The position numbers were made by a program, and so were the translations under genes. The notes under the pieces were generated by a model, which ran no database searches, was not told where the DNA came from, and saw only the letters and a program-made list of their open reading frames with translations. A stretch of DNA of 64,000 nucleotides from Eudorina sp. 2006-703-Eu-15 (lineage: Eukaryota; Chlorophyta; Chlorophyceae; Chlamydomonadales; Volvocaceae), in NCBI GenBank assembly GCA_003117195.1, contig BDSI01000040.1, positions 820,783 to 884,782 on the forward strand, given 5' to 3'. How positions within the stretch are numbered: position 1 is the first letter of the stretch; every line of letters begins with the position of its first letter. Positions 43,285 through 54,599 of this stretch are shown here, one piece after another.

Positions 43285-45246
43285 ATGGTGTATTGGCTAG
43301 TATCACTGCAGCTTCATAACAAGCGAAAGGATGCAGTCTGGGAACTGCTACAAGAACGAACAAGTGCATCTATGTTATGCACAAATTACAAGCTTGAAAT
43401 CCCAGAGCTGCGGATTGGAACCCTGGATTCTCTGATGGCACTCAGTGATGAGCTCAGCAAGACTTCCAACATGATCGAGGGCGTTATTGCAAAAGTCAAG
43501 CGCCAGATCAACGAGTCTGGCAGCGTTAAGGCGCTCGCGAGCCTGACAGTGGAGGGAGTGTCCACGGATGTTTACGTGCAGCGGTTCAAGTGGGACGAGG
43601 CGAAGTTCCCGACCAGGCGACTTCTGAAGGAGACGGTCGATAAGATGACCGAGCTGGTCAGCCGAATTGAGGATGACTTGAAGGTATCTTGGGTATTGTC
43701 GCTCGCGTTGTACGTATGCCGCCTAATGATACGGATTCGCACGCATTGCAGGTCAAGGTCAGCGAGTACAATAACCTGAAGAGCCAGCTCAGCCAGGTCA
43801 CTCGAAAGGCGCAAGGTAGCTTGGCTGTGCGCGACATAGCAACCGTGGTCAAGCCACAGCATGTCATCGACACGGAGCACTTGACAACGTTGTTTGTGGT
43901 TGTATCCAAGTTCGCATTGAAGGACTGGGAGGATGGATACGCAAAGATGGCCAACTTCGTGGTGGGTTAGCGTGCAGTACAGCCCAAAACTGCTACCCGA
44001 AACTGAAGGGCTGAGCACCGTTGCATTCTGGCCTGGGCAGGTGCCGCGATCATCGTCGGTCGTGGCGGAAGACAACGACTACGCGCTCGTTACCGTCGTC
44101 CTCTTCAAACGGGTTGTAGACGACTTTAAGGCAGCAGCCCGGAGCAAGGGGTACCAGGTGCGACTTCCGCTGTGCATGCTCGCCTCGGGTGTTATCAGAA
44201 CCTAGCACGAGGCACCATATCCAGGATGCTTCCACACTGCAATCATGTTCCACCTAGAAGTTTTACATGATTTGGCGTTGGCTGTTGTCAAGTGTTTCTA
44301 TGTACTAAGGATGTTCCGGTGGACCCGGGGGGTCATCGGTGACGGCCGTAGCCTCCTCTCCACACACGGCAAAAACGAAACCGCGCCATCGTGGCGCACT
44401 GGGCAGCCTTCACAAGTGCACCGAAGCACACCCCGCACCCACGCAACCATGGACCCAACCGGCTGATGGGGACTAGCCATAGCCAAGCATGTGTGGGTGT
44501 GTATGTGCGTGAGGAGCTGCAATGCGTCTGCTGCAGTCCTTAATGGGCTGTCGGGTTTGCCATATTCTGAATTTAATGCTACGATTGTGCATGATGTCAG
44601 GTCCGGGAGTACAACCCGCCAGTGGAGGGCGTGGAGTTGTCCCTCGCCCAAACGGAGCAGCTGAAGCGTGACGTGGAGCAGAAGAAAGCGGCATTGGAGC
44701 AGTGGTGCAAAACGGCTTACGGCGAGGTCGGTTCGCACTGAGAACAGCCTACTGCGCAGGTCTGTGCCAGCAGGCTCTTGCCCAACGATGGTGGATTTCG
44801 CTCGCAGGTCTTCAGCTGCTACATGCACGTGCTCGTTGTGCGCCTGTTCGTGGAGAGCATTTTGCGGTATGGGCTCCCGCCGACCTTCCAGGCCGCTGTT
44901 GTGCGGCCACAGGACAAGGCCGAAACAAAGCTGCGCGCGGAGCTTGAGGCGACATTCGGGGGCGGTAAGATGCGTGTTGTCGAGGTTTGTGTGTTGTTGG
45001 CGAGACATTCACGGCCTTTTGCTTATCCCTCCTGCGCATGTGTTGATTAGACGGGTGAAGGGTCTTGACCACCACTCGATTGAAAGATTTCGCCTAACGG
45101 AGTGCATGCTGAATGTTTGTCTTTGTGCAGGAAAGAAGCATTACTGGAAGGACGACGGCTCGAACCTCGGGGCTGGCCTGGCGGGCGACACAGAGCTGCA
45201 CCCGTACGTGTCACTCACGGTCAGCACTGACGCGGCGTCAGCGTGA
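43285..45246 (+). CDS. VATC: V-type H+-ATPase subunit C, 374 aa, 6 exons
   Basis: Subunit C links the V1 peripheral stators to the head/Vo in the vacuolar proton pump and controls reversible assembly. Exons: 43285-43683, 43752-43961, 44041-44157, 44601-44726, 44808-44964, 45131-45246. The product starts MVYWLVSL, the typical N-terminus with an extra Val, and shows NYKLEIPELRIGTLDSLMALSD, TVDKMTELVSRIEDDLKVKVSEYNNLK, EDNDYALVTVVLFKRVVDDFK and CYMHVLVVRLFVESILRYGLPPTFQ. The length fits the ~375-390 aa family. The C-terminus has a short KKHYWKDDGSNLG stretch typical of the family. Exons are small and introns use normal GT-AG borders. Confidence 0.96.
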
Positions 45247-46651
45247 GAAACCTGATGACCGGATTTCGCCTGTACGAGCGATTTTGTTCCTGTCTCTGAA
45301 ATGTTCCTGTCTCTGAAAGAGATGCTGTCCCCAGTCGGAGGCGGATACTGTTCGACCATGACTTTTGTTGAGACTCGTTAAGGGCACTGACGTGGACCAG
45401 TGCGACTTCGATGGTCTGCTTTTGCCCTCCGCCTGCTTGATGTGTTTTTGGTGATCATCGCCCTGCGCTGTCGGTGTCTGGATATTTTTGTAATCCCGCT
45501 GTAAACCTGCACTCGAAACAAAATTAGGCAGGAAGAGGCCCTTCAGGGAAAGTGCCTTGGCTCGGGTTATGGTGAAATGACGCCCTACAGACGGCAGATG
45601 CGTACGACCATTAGTCATGCTCGAATGGGCTGGCTGGGTCCGAAATATTCACGAACAATCAGATATGAAAAGGTATATTGCTGTGGGTTTTAGCACGCGA
45701 CCGGAGCCATTGCACTTTCTACATGCGCACCATCTCACCGCGCTTCCAGCATGCAACCAAAATGGTAATTATGCAATACCTGGTGGATATCCAGCACGGC
45801 CATGTACCTAAATTCAGCTGCCCCGCGCTCTGCGGAGGATATGACGTCAACGGACTGTGACGAGATGGTCAAGTAAGGGTGTGCCTTATGACATGATAGT
45901 AAAATAGTCAATTGCCTACTCTGGCCCGCAGCCTGCGCTTAGCAAACCTTTTGTACTGCCGATGGCGGTTCCCTATGGATAACTCGCTCGACCTACGGGA
46001 TCGTATCTGTCGTAAAGCACCGGCAACTGTGGGCCGTTCAAAGCCGCGGATTTCCCAGCGAGTGACAGCAGGGCAACCCAATTATATATAAATGTTGGCT
46101 ATTCAATGGCTGACTTGAGCGGTAAACCGCCCTATGGCTTGAGGGAACCTTCGTCCGGCAACGGGCCGCCGCACCAGCACCGGGACAATTCTGTTTCGAG
46201 TGCTGGATCTCATAAACGTCCTCTCACGCGGTGAAAATGGCCGTCATGTCTGAAATTGGAACTGGATGACGGGAACGATTACAACCCGTGCTTACGTCGA
46301 GAGCAGATACCCCTCATCGGTTTCAATGTACGAAAGGAACAGCACCGTACCCGAGTCATTATTACGCATGCACAAATCGACGGACGTCGAGCGATGCAGA
46401 CCCCTTGTACAGCAACAACGCAATCAAGCATTCCCTGCAAATTTGTGCACGTGACACGTCAAAACCCATGAAGCATCTCCTCTTAACCTGGCACTGAAAA
46501 CATAACGATAATGCATGTATTGAACACGCGCAAACCGGCCACATCGCGTTGCATAACCGCCTCCCCGCGGTCCATGCCGTATGACGGTTGTCCTCACCCA
46601 CCCTGCACCGCTCAAAAGCCCAACCACACATCCTACCAAAAATCTACATCG
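45247..46651. other. Convergent 3' region between V-ATPase subunit C and secreted protein A
   Basis: About 1.4 kb with no supported gene apart from the poly(A) candidates noted for V-ATPase subunit C. A TTACA (TGTAA on the minus strand) near 46278 may serve the minus-strand gene. Confidence 0.45.
45489..45504 (+). promoter_or_regulatory. Paired TGTAA candidate poly(A) signals after V-ATPase subunit C
   Basis: TGTAA occurs at 45489-45493 and 45500-45504, about 245-260 bp past the stop codon. TGTAA is the common nuclear poly(A) signal of chlorophyte algae. Cleavage here is an inference. Confidence 0.55.
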
Positions 46652-47602
46652 TTAGTTGATGTGCCCAGTGCTCTTCTTCTTGCTCTGATTGAGCATCTGG
46701 GCGAAGCTGACGGATATCGAGTTACCCTTGGCCCCCTTCTTGCGAAGCAAGAAGTACGGGATGGCCAACACAATTGTGAGACCACTCATCACCAGGAGAA
46801 CCACGAACGTGAAGTTAATAGTGGGGCTGGGGTCCGCCTTGCTGTACTTATCATAAATGTACTGGTACTTAGCCTCCATCTCGTCATCAGTCAGAACTGG
46901 ACCGGTCATCATTTGCTTGTAGTTGTTCGACTCCACAGCCTTGGGAACAGTACCATCCGAGCACGCCACGGCCACATTAATTGGAAGGTAGTCGTCCTCA
47001 CCCAGCGCGGTATCTGACTTCAAATCCCCACCCAGGTGCCAGCTGCCAACAAAGAGTGGAACCGACGCGTGCTCCATTTCGCCACCATACATGAGAATTT
47101 CGGCCTCATTTGGCTCAGCACCCTTAGACACGTCCCAGTCACCGAAGGTGCTCGAGTACCACAAGACGCGGTCCTCGCCAGCTGGGCTGTCCACGCGCTT
47201 GTACATAGGCTTGCCATTATAGCAAGACGTGAGCTTGTAGACACCATCCAGTCCACCGGTCAGCTTATCGGCTTGCTTGTCAACCCCAGCGATCTTGATA
47301 TCACACGAAGCTGTGCCATTTGCTAGCACAGGCTGGCCGTTGGTATCAAAGAAGCACTCCTCAAAGAAGTCATATTCCTCAGCGTAGTAGTCCTCGTAGC
47401 CCGCGAAGTCATCAGCATAGTAACCATAGTACTCGTAGTAGGCCTCGTCCTCGTCGCCATAGTACCCATACTCGTCATAGTAGAAGTCTTCCTCGCTATC
47501 ATAGAAGTCATAGCCATAGCCATAGTCATATTCATACTGCGCCAGGCAGCGCGCGGCTGCAACGGCCAGAACGAGCAGAGCAGAGAGGCGAAATGCCGTC
47601 AT
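46652..47602 (-). CDS. Intronless tyrosine-rich, membrane-anchored secreted protein (paralog A), 316 aa
   Basis: Not recognised as a named family. The start ATG at 47602 gives a clear signal peptide (MTAFRLSALLVLAVAAARCLA). Residues ~22-82 are extremely rich in Tyr, Asp and Glu (YEYDYGYGYDFYDSEEDF). The conserved core (~85-245) contains two Cys-bounded parts and GLDGVYKLTSCYNGKPMYKR, then GEDRVLWYSSTFGDWDVS; this resembles the small extracellular NGKPVYKR...LYY type of domain seen in many eukaryotic surface proteins. A transmembrane helix (FTFVVLLVMSGLTIVLAIPYFLL, ~270-293) is followed by a basic tail, giving type I topology. The gene has no introns, unlike all other genes here. It is the only one of the three local paralogs with an anchor. 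Possible wall or surface role; function unknown. Confidence 0.85.
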   Translation of the reverse strand: MTAFRLSALLVLAVAAARCLAQYEYDYGYGYDFYDSEEDFYYDEYGYYGDEDEAYYEYYGYYADDFAGYEDYYAEEYDFFEECFFDTNGQPVLANGTASCDIKIAGVDKQADKLTGGLDGVYKLTSCYNGKPMYKRVDSPAGEDRVLWYSSTFGDWDVSKGAEPNEAEILMYGGEMEHASVPLFVGSWHLGGDLKSDTALGEDDYLPINVAVACSDGTVPKAVESNNYKQMMTGPVLTDDEMEAKYQYIYDKYSKADPSPTINFTFVVLLVMSGLTIVLAIPYFLLRKKGAKGNSISVSFAQMLNQSKKKSTGHIN

Positions 47603-50289
47603 GGTGGGCAGCTGGTCCCTGATGTGATATGACTAGGAAATATGTGTGCAAGAGCTCTTCACTTATTCTCCTCTGCAACGGCCGATTGCCGTACGCCAGA
47701 TTGCATCCATGGTTCCAAACCCACATGGAAACCATGGAAAACGTTATGCTTGTAAATACTTAAGGCAAGCATGTCAACATAGATGAAATCAAGCATGCTC
47801 CGTTGCGTTTCGTTGCATTCTATCGGCAACCATGCAAGTAACGCTTCAAGAATCTAGCAAAGTGCCCCCGAAGTCGTTGTGAACCTGGATGTCCTCCATA
47901 ATACGGTGGTTCTGGATGCGTTGTGGGCAGCTTAGCTGTACTCTTGCAGTGTCGAAGTGCCCAACTGTCAGGTCCCTGAGAAATAATGCACATGTGGCCA
48001 GACGCAGTTTTCACTCCAGTTTTAGCTGGAGGCGGGCCCAAGACACGAGTGGCCCATGCGCCTAAGCAGGCATAAGCCTATCCCTGGGACACGCGACTGC
48101 GCCGTGCAGGGCCACGCCGTCGGCAAACCGATGCACTATGTCCTTTTGGTGCATGTACTAACCTTGCGACAGGACCCTTAGAGCAAACTCTCACCTACGT
48201 CGACACGGGTCTTCTTCCGTCGTCTCCCGTGGGTCAGTGACCTCCACGCACAATCCCCTTCTTAATCTCTCTTGTATGGCACAGCACCCGTGTATGAAGC
48301 GAGTCCGGCAATCTGCATGTAGAAAAGATGAAAAAATGATTGTGTACAGAGAGAGCCAGCCCTTAAGGGAGCCTCCACGATGTCGCACGGAGTAGTCGTG
48401 GACAGGGGATCGAACATGTACAGTCCTAACTGCGGCGAATCGCAATCCCCCTGGCACCCCATCGGCTGGCCTGCTCGTGTGAGGTGCCGACCATGTGTCA
48501 GCTGTCAGGTGAATAGCTGCTGCTTGGCAACCTCAAGATCACGAACACCCGGCTTCAGGTACACAGGGGCTGCAATCCATCAAGGAGTATGTCTGCAGCT
48601 CCAACATGGCGCGCCCACCTAGCTCAGGGAATACGGTAATTATGTCGTCCACATACAGCGCCGAGCAAAGTGACATATGTAGGCATATGTTGCGTATGGC
48701 CCCTATCAAGTGATGTATATACGCATGGTACAGCGGACCCAAAAGAAGATATTATCGGCGCCTACTAGGAGGCGCGCCCTCCCAACGGGGCAGCGAGGCA
48801 AACCCCACCGCAACGCCTATAACCCATTACACCGCCGCGAACAGCGAACATGGGCCCAAATCACAACCGACACAATTAGTAGTACAACAGAACAAACCCA
48901 ACACACGTATTTTGGTTTTGGTACAAGTATTTTGGTCCTTGGTTCGGGTCGGGCGGGTCTCTTCTCTAGACACAACCACCCAAGCACGCGTGGGCGCCCA
49001 GCTGCAAACCTCCACTAACAGCGGCACAGGGCGCACACCGGATGGGGCTTACAGCAGAACACGCCGGATGCAGCTTACAGCAGAACACGCCAGGGGAAAG
49101 TCGCCCGCAAGGGCGCCCCATAGGCCAGCCACCAACACCCCGGAACGAACCAGCCCATGCTCGAGGGCCTGGATGCCCACGCCTCCATACACGGCAGCTG
49201 CTGGTCGAGTGACCCTCATCCCGGTCACAAAATCAGCGCCCCGACCCCACCATGAACCGCACCGCACCACACCGCACCGCACGCGCCCCGTCGCAAACTG
49301 CTGGGCCCCGGACGACGGCCCGACACAGTGCAGGGCGCACCGGAATCAACACAAGCGCAAAACGGATTGCAACGGACCCACGGACACCCACCCGCGCGAC
49401 GCGGGCACTCTCCGCTGGCAAACCCAAGCAAGCGCTCCCAAAGTCAGCAACAGCGCGCAGCGCGCCCTGATTTGCTTTCACGCCCGAACGACGAGGCTGG
49501 TCTCGTTGGAGAAGCCGCCCCATGTAAGGGTTTGGACACAAACCGACTGCCCGTGTCCATGCCCGCGGTTCCCGCCAGCGCGTGCAACAGCCCAGGCACA
49601 CCGCTCCATTGGTGACGACGTGCGGGGGAGCGTCAGCCAAAGCAGCGCGGCGGCCCAGTCACAACTCCACGCGACCTAACCAGAAACAATGCTGCCCCGG
49701 GGTTCCTTGCCCATCATCCCCATGGGCAGGCCCCGCAACCACGCCTTGCAGCTGCCGTTCGCGCCTCAGCATTCGATAACTTCCCAACAATGGATGCACA
49801 AAAATGTATTGCTTACCGCGCACGGCTAGTAAACAGGCTTCCTGCGATCGTGATCGGTTCACAGCACAAGCTCACAATGATAAGAAGAGTCTTACCGACA
49901 CACGGCGGCCCGACCTGTACACGCATAGATCGACATCATCAGTGCAACGCAATAACGTGCACAATGCTGCTCGCTAGCGGATGCGTGGTGCCTAGTCGCG
50001 CACACCAACTTCGGCCCACCCAAACATTCTACCTGGAACTTTGCTGGGGGCGGCTACACACTGACAAGCCATACTCTACGAAACGTCACGCGCGCGACTC
50101 AACGATCGCCGCATTGCATTGTGTGTAACGCGCAGCGTTCGGACATGTCGTAAATCGTGTCGTTTCGTTCGTTAACTCGCCGTCGTTACATTGTGTAAGC
50201 TGAACGGACGCACGAAGAACGTACAGTGCTGGATGAAGCGCTATGTACGTTAAAAAGTTATTTACAACTCAACGCCGATGCTTGTTGAC
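47603..50289. other. Repeat-rich accessory region upstream of paralog A
   Basis: No intact gene. It contains an RT-like fragment (48539-48742) and a stretch at 48941-48963 resembling a motif repeated near 54 kb. A 255-codon open frame at 48912-49679 has a biased Thr/Pro/Arg/His composition and is probably not coding. The first ~200 bp serve as upstream region of paralog A. Confidence 0.45.
48539..48742 (-). pseudogene. Reverse-transcriptase-like fragment (retroelement relic)
   Basis: The minus-strand translation contains LCSALYVDDIITVF; YVDD followed by hydrophobic residues is the polymerase active-site motif of reverse transcriptases. The frame is short, with no other RT block or element ends identified. 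A related stretch occurs near 57570-57640 (shared GGGCTGCAATCCAT and TGTGCAGCTCCA-like runs), so it belongs to a dispersed repeat. Chance occurrence of YVDD cannot be excluded. Confidence 0.35.
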
Positions 50290-50520
50290 GGCGCGGTCAC
50301 GTGCGCCTGCAGCAGGCCTTGGTCCCACGCGCCCCGTCCCGCCGCGCCCGCAGTGCCGGAGCCACGTCCACCTCGGCCGGGCGGTGTCCAGGAAGGCCAT
50401 GAGTCCAGGAGATGAAGGTGGCTATGGTGCCCGCCAGGATGTCACCCTGGCTGCCACACCGCTTGGCGCCTGCACCGCCACCCACCGTGAGGGACGGAGG
50501 GTCGGAACCAGGTGAGGAGG
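50290..50520 (-). pseudogene. Degenerate copy of the NAXD last exon (copy 2)
   Basis: The minus strand encodes [27 protein letters not shown] as in the intact gene, then diverges because roughly 200 bp of the exon interior are missing; the 3' end again matches the NAXD exon. No upstream NAXD exons accompany it, so it cannot make the enzyme. It sits just downstream of secreted paralog B in the same orientation. Confidence 0.85.
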
Positions 50521-50837
50521 AAGCGCGCCACATGTGTGACGAGGTTCGCCGGGGCGATGTCCCCGGCCCCATAGACCAGTCGGGAGCCATGTCGGCTGCC
50601 GGCATGCTGCATGGCTGGTGACGCAATGCCCGACGAGCCTCGCAAATGCTGTCATGAAAAAGCTGTCATCGGTACATGGTCACTCCTCAGAGGAAATCCC
50701 AAGCAGCCAAGCGCGCGGTCGATGGCCAGCCGAACGCTTGGGCCATACTCCGCACGCAACTCCGCAGTCCGTACCTCGAACTCACGATGCCCAGCAAGGA
50801 CCCCAGCCCCGACGCCAACTCACCAACCCATCTGCCA

Positions 50838-51611
50838 CTAGCTCTGGCTCTGCTCGAGGCTCGGATCCGTCTCCACAGTGGGTTTGGAGCTCTGCTCGGC
50901 AGTCGGGTCCGCCGTACTGGACTTTTCGTAAACGTCGCGGTACTTCGCCTCCAACTCATCGTCGGTCAGGACTGGGCCAGTCGTCGTTTTCGAGGCAGCG
51001 GTGCCGTCCGCGCACGTCATGGCCACATTGATTGGGATGTAATCGTATTCCCCTTGAGCGGTATCAGACTTGAGATCGTTACTTAGGTGCCAGCTGCCAA
51101 CAAAGAGTGGAACCGACGCGCGCTCCATTTCGCCACCGTACATGAGGACTTCGGCCTCGTTCGGCTCAGCACCCTTAGACACGTCCCAGTCACCGAAGGT
51201 GCTCGAGTACCACAAAACGCGGTCCTCGCCAGCTGGGCTGTCAACGCGCTTGTACATGGGCTTGCCATTATAACAAGACGTGAGCTTGTAGACGCCATCC
51301 AGCCCACCGGTCAGCTTATCGGCTTGCTTGTCAACCCCAGCGACTTTGATATCGCACGAAGCGATGCCACCTGACAGCACAGGCTGGCCGTTGTTATTGA
51401 AAGAGCACTCCACGACGGTAGCAGAAGGCTTCACGTAATAGTCCTCGTTGCCATCGAACTCGTCCGCAGAATAGCCATTGTACTCGTTGCGGGCCTTGTC
51501 CTTGCCTCCATGGTCCCCATAGTTGTCAGAGTAGTCATATTGAGACTTCGCCAGGCAGCGCGCGGCGGCAACGGCCAGAACCAGTAGCGTAAAGAGGCGA
51601 AATCCCGACAT
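50838..51611 (-). CDS. Intronless secreted protein (paralog B), 257 aa
   Basis: Paralog of the proteins at 46652-47602 and 55285-56088. The start is the ATG at 51611, chosen because it places the signal peptide (MSGFRLFTLLVLAVAAARCLA) at the N-terminus; an upstream in-frame extension has no better start. The core matches paralog A almost exactly from KQADKLTGGLDGVYKLTSCY through DVSKGAEPNEAE, consistent with recent duplication or gene conversion. The Tyr-rich segment is reduced to a Tyr/Asp/Lys/Asn stretch. The transmembrane helix is absent and replaced by a Ser/Thr/Glu-rich tail ending ETDPSLEQSQS, so the product should be soluble and secreted. Function unknown. Confidence 0.82.
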   Translation of the reverse strand: MSGFRLFTLLVLAVAAARCLAKSQYDYSDNYGDHGGKDKARNEYNGYSADEFDGNEDYYVKPSATVVECSFNNNGQPVLSGGIASCDIKVAGVDKQADKLTGGLDGVYKLTSCYNGKPMYKRVDSPAGEDRVLWYSSTFGDWDVSKGAEPNEAEVLMYGGEMERASVPLFVGSWHLSNDLKSDTAQGEYDYIPINVAMTCADGTAASKTTTGPVLTDDELEAKYRDVYEKSSTADPTAEQSSKPTVETDPSLEQSQS

Positions 51612-54599
51612 TGACGACAGCTGCTTTTTAACGTAAGCGACACAGTGCGCAATTTGCGAATGCTCTTTTGCAGTTGCTCTCAATAAACTTGCCGTGAAAG
51701 AGGGAACGGTATTGCATGCCGCACGGCAATGTACATAGCTGTACCCTTACCTGGGATGGATACAAAATGTGCTCAGTTATGTCATGTAAAACAAATTTAA
51801 ACTAATAAAATGATGTACATATACGATGTGTCACCTACCCCAGTTGTTCTGCCGCAGGGTCTCGAAATAGGTAGGAGGTAAAGCAGCAATATGCTATGCG
51901 TGGCACACATTGGCAACGTGGAAATGGTAAGGCAGAGCTAGCGGACATGGACGCTTATTAACTCTTAGTACGACCAACTGCCGACCGCCAAACAGCGCAT
52001 ATGCAGGGGTTAAGTCTTAATTAACGATAACTATATTGTATGTACTGTATCGTTGATCAATTGAATGCACCGATAAGCGTAGGAACGGTATAGGTCGTCG
52101 TCGGTTGGCTAAGAAGGTAGGAGCTCCTGCATGAAAGCATCACTTGTGTCGTATTAGATATGCTGGACGTAGTTCCGGTGCAAAGAACAAATTGGCGGTT
52201 TGCGGAAACAAAGGGCCTAACCTCACCTTTGGCACAAGCGAGCTCCTCATGCATATTGCATCTGCTGCGCGCTGTCGCCTTTATGATGACAAATCTGGAC
52301 TCCTCTGTTTTGAACTCCCCTGTTAATTAGGAGGCCATCGCGATGTGCGCGTGGGAACGTTGGGGTAAGGCTGTGCGGCTTCATATGGCTCTACAGGGCG
52401 GCTTGCCGGTGCAGTGAAGGCGCCTCGTTTGGGCAGAATCCAGAATTGCTTGCTGGGGAGGGTGGGGCGGCTTGTATGAGCAGTTCGGCGCGTCGGAGGC
52501 GTCTGACCGAGCCGACAGAGCAGCCCCGTGGCCTGTCGAGGCTGCGTCCGGCTGGTCGGGGCCGTTGGCCTCGTGCACGCGGAGCATGGGAGCATTTGGA
52601 CTGCTGCCAGGTCGCTATGGCAGCTGTGTGGGGAATGCAGCTTGTAAGTGCTGCTCGTTCTTCGTTGGGGTGGTTCTGCTCATCCGAGCAGGTAGTGGAT
52701 GCACTTGAGGGCCCTGCCTTCATGCGGGCGGTCCAACGGGCCCAGAGAGCCTCAGATGTATCTTGTCGTACTGTGCTACAAAGGCATGCCGCAGATGGGG
52801 ATTTCGGATATCTTCCGCTCGGTATGTGTTCCTCCGCACGTAAGGGCTCCAGCTGCTGGGCGATGAGCTGTACCTTGCAGACTGCAGGCGAGGCGTCACC
52901 CGTCGTCGGTTGATGGTGTCACGAAATTGCCGCGCCGTCACGTGCACACGACACATCCACCGAGGACTGCGCACCCATCCACCTTCGTCTGGAGGGGATG
53001 TTCGTGCGGCTATGCCAGCCATAGACTCCACGAACGCCAAAGAATCGCCTCTCCAGGAAACGGCATCAGAACCGCCTAATCAGCCGTCGGAAATGTTTCT
53101 GCGGCACCGTACCGTAGGAAGTGGGTGCGCCAAGGTTGACTAAACCTGCTTCCAACACACCATGTACAGGTCATCCGGCGCGTATATGGGACAAGGAGTG
53201 CAGGTCATTCGGGCTGCTTGGTGCAGCAATGTAACTTGTCGGGGCCTCTTGTAGCAGCCCTTATTAAAGGCACATAGAGCACTCTGGCTGATTGGCAACG
53301 TTTCACGGGCTGTTTGGGGCCATTTGGCACATGGTTCTGGAGCCAATAGAGGGCACAGTTCACCAGTGTCACGAGCCAGGCGTGGGTCTTCCAAGACCTC
53401 GAGAGGGTGCAGCGCTGGGTGCCTCAGCGGTGGTGGTAGCTGGGTAATGGGGTGCCTGTGTGGGCGACCTCCCCTGTGCTTGGCTTTATCCACCTCTGGG
53501 GATTCTGCCCTCTGCTGTGCCTATCCCTTTGGTAGTGTTGCCCCGCTGCGCGCCTCTGCTTGCTTCGGTGTCTGGCTGGGTGGGGTCATGGCCCGGTGTG
53601 TTTTTTGGGTGCGGCGTTGAGGTGTGGAGGTGTCTTGCCGCCTTGGCGGTGGGGCCTGCTGGGGCTTGCCCTGGTATACACCGGTGATCCCTCTGGGGTC
53701 CGCTGTAACGTTCATTCATTCAGTTCACCAGGATGGCGAGTAGTACGTATCAGTGAGACCTCATCCGGGCAGCTGGCTGGGTGGCGCAGGTCCGGGAGTG
53801 GTCTCTTTGGAGCAGTTCGACTCGGAGCCATTTGTTTGTGCCGTAAGGCTTGTCAGGGAAGGCGCGTTGGGGCAGAAAAGGCCTGCACATTGCCGTTGAT
53901 GCTGGTTGGTGCTGGGCCGAGGCAGGCCCTCTGGGGGTTGGGCAGCATATCTCATCGGAAATCTGCTGTGCCAAATCAAGCATTGATGATGCGAGAAATC
54001 TGCAGATCCCAGGATAAACACACACACACATGGGTTTGGGTCGGGCGGGTCTCTTACCTAAACACACACATGTGCTTGGTTAGGCGGTTTCTTCTAAACA
54101 CACATCGCTGGGCTACCTGCTTCCTGCCGGGTCTTGCTGTTGTTTGCATGCTGGGCCGGTGGTGGCGCGGCTTCTTTGTACCGCTGTTGTTATGATGTGC
54201 TTTCGTTTGTAGGTTGTCATGGTAACTATATTGGTAACTGGTTCGGGTTGGGCGGGTTTATCGCTACCGCTTCGCTACAAAACACACACATACACGACAC
54301 ATCCACCCGCCGCAAGGCATACAGATTGACAGGTCCCGACTGCCAATTGCGAGGAACGGCGGATCCCTGAACTGCGTAATACAATGTCGGCATGGATTCG
54401 CCCCCGCACATGCCTTTCTGACATGGAACGAGCTGAATCATCGTGCTAGTTGAATCAATCAAATGCTGTGTGCGGCCCAAGCCTCCATGCTCGTCGCAAC
54501 CAGATAAGAACCCGGTGCGACCGGTGCCGTGACCCTTCCACCCAGCCATACTTGCATACCCCAGAGGCGTATGTGGGCGTCCCGCCGCGATCCCAGCCA
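51612..54599. other. Upstream DNA of paralog B and repeat-rich spacer
   Basis: No supported gene. 51612-52720 belongs to duplication unit 1. 53130-54420 is GC/GT-skewed with CA-rich tracts and two copies of a GGGCGGGT-type motif near 54040 and 54250. Open frames such as 53560-54195 have the Trp/Gly/Leu/Cys-rich composition expected of non-coding GT-rich DNA. From ~54420 the sequence is homologous to the flank of the intact NAXD exon. Confidence 0.45.

Larger units (their letters stand above)
50290..52720. repeat. Segmental duplication unit 1 (NAXD exon + secreted paralog B + upstream DNA)
   Basis: The order NAXD-exon fragment, secreted gene, ~1 kb of AT-rich upstream DNA, then a block near 52440-52720 is repeated in unit 2, offset by about 4.3-4.5 kb. 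Shared landmarks outside genes include CTGCTGCCAGGTCGCTATGG at 52600-52619 and again near 56957. Borders are approximate. Confidence 0.75.

Noticed and set aside
48912..49679. A 255-codon open frame rich in Thr, Pro, Arg and His
   Set aside because: The composition follows a CAC/CGC-rich stretch that is open in several frames. No signal peptide, domain or family resemblance.
53560..54195. A 211-codon Trp/Gly/Leu/Cys-rich open frame
   Set aside because: GT-rich non-coding sequence; codon use is unlike neighbouring genes, and the stretch runs into CA-rich simple repeats.
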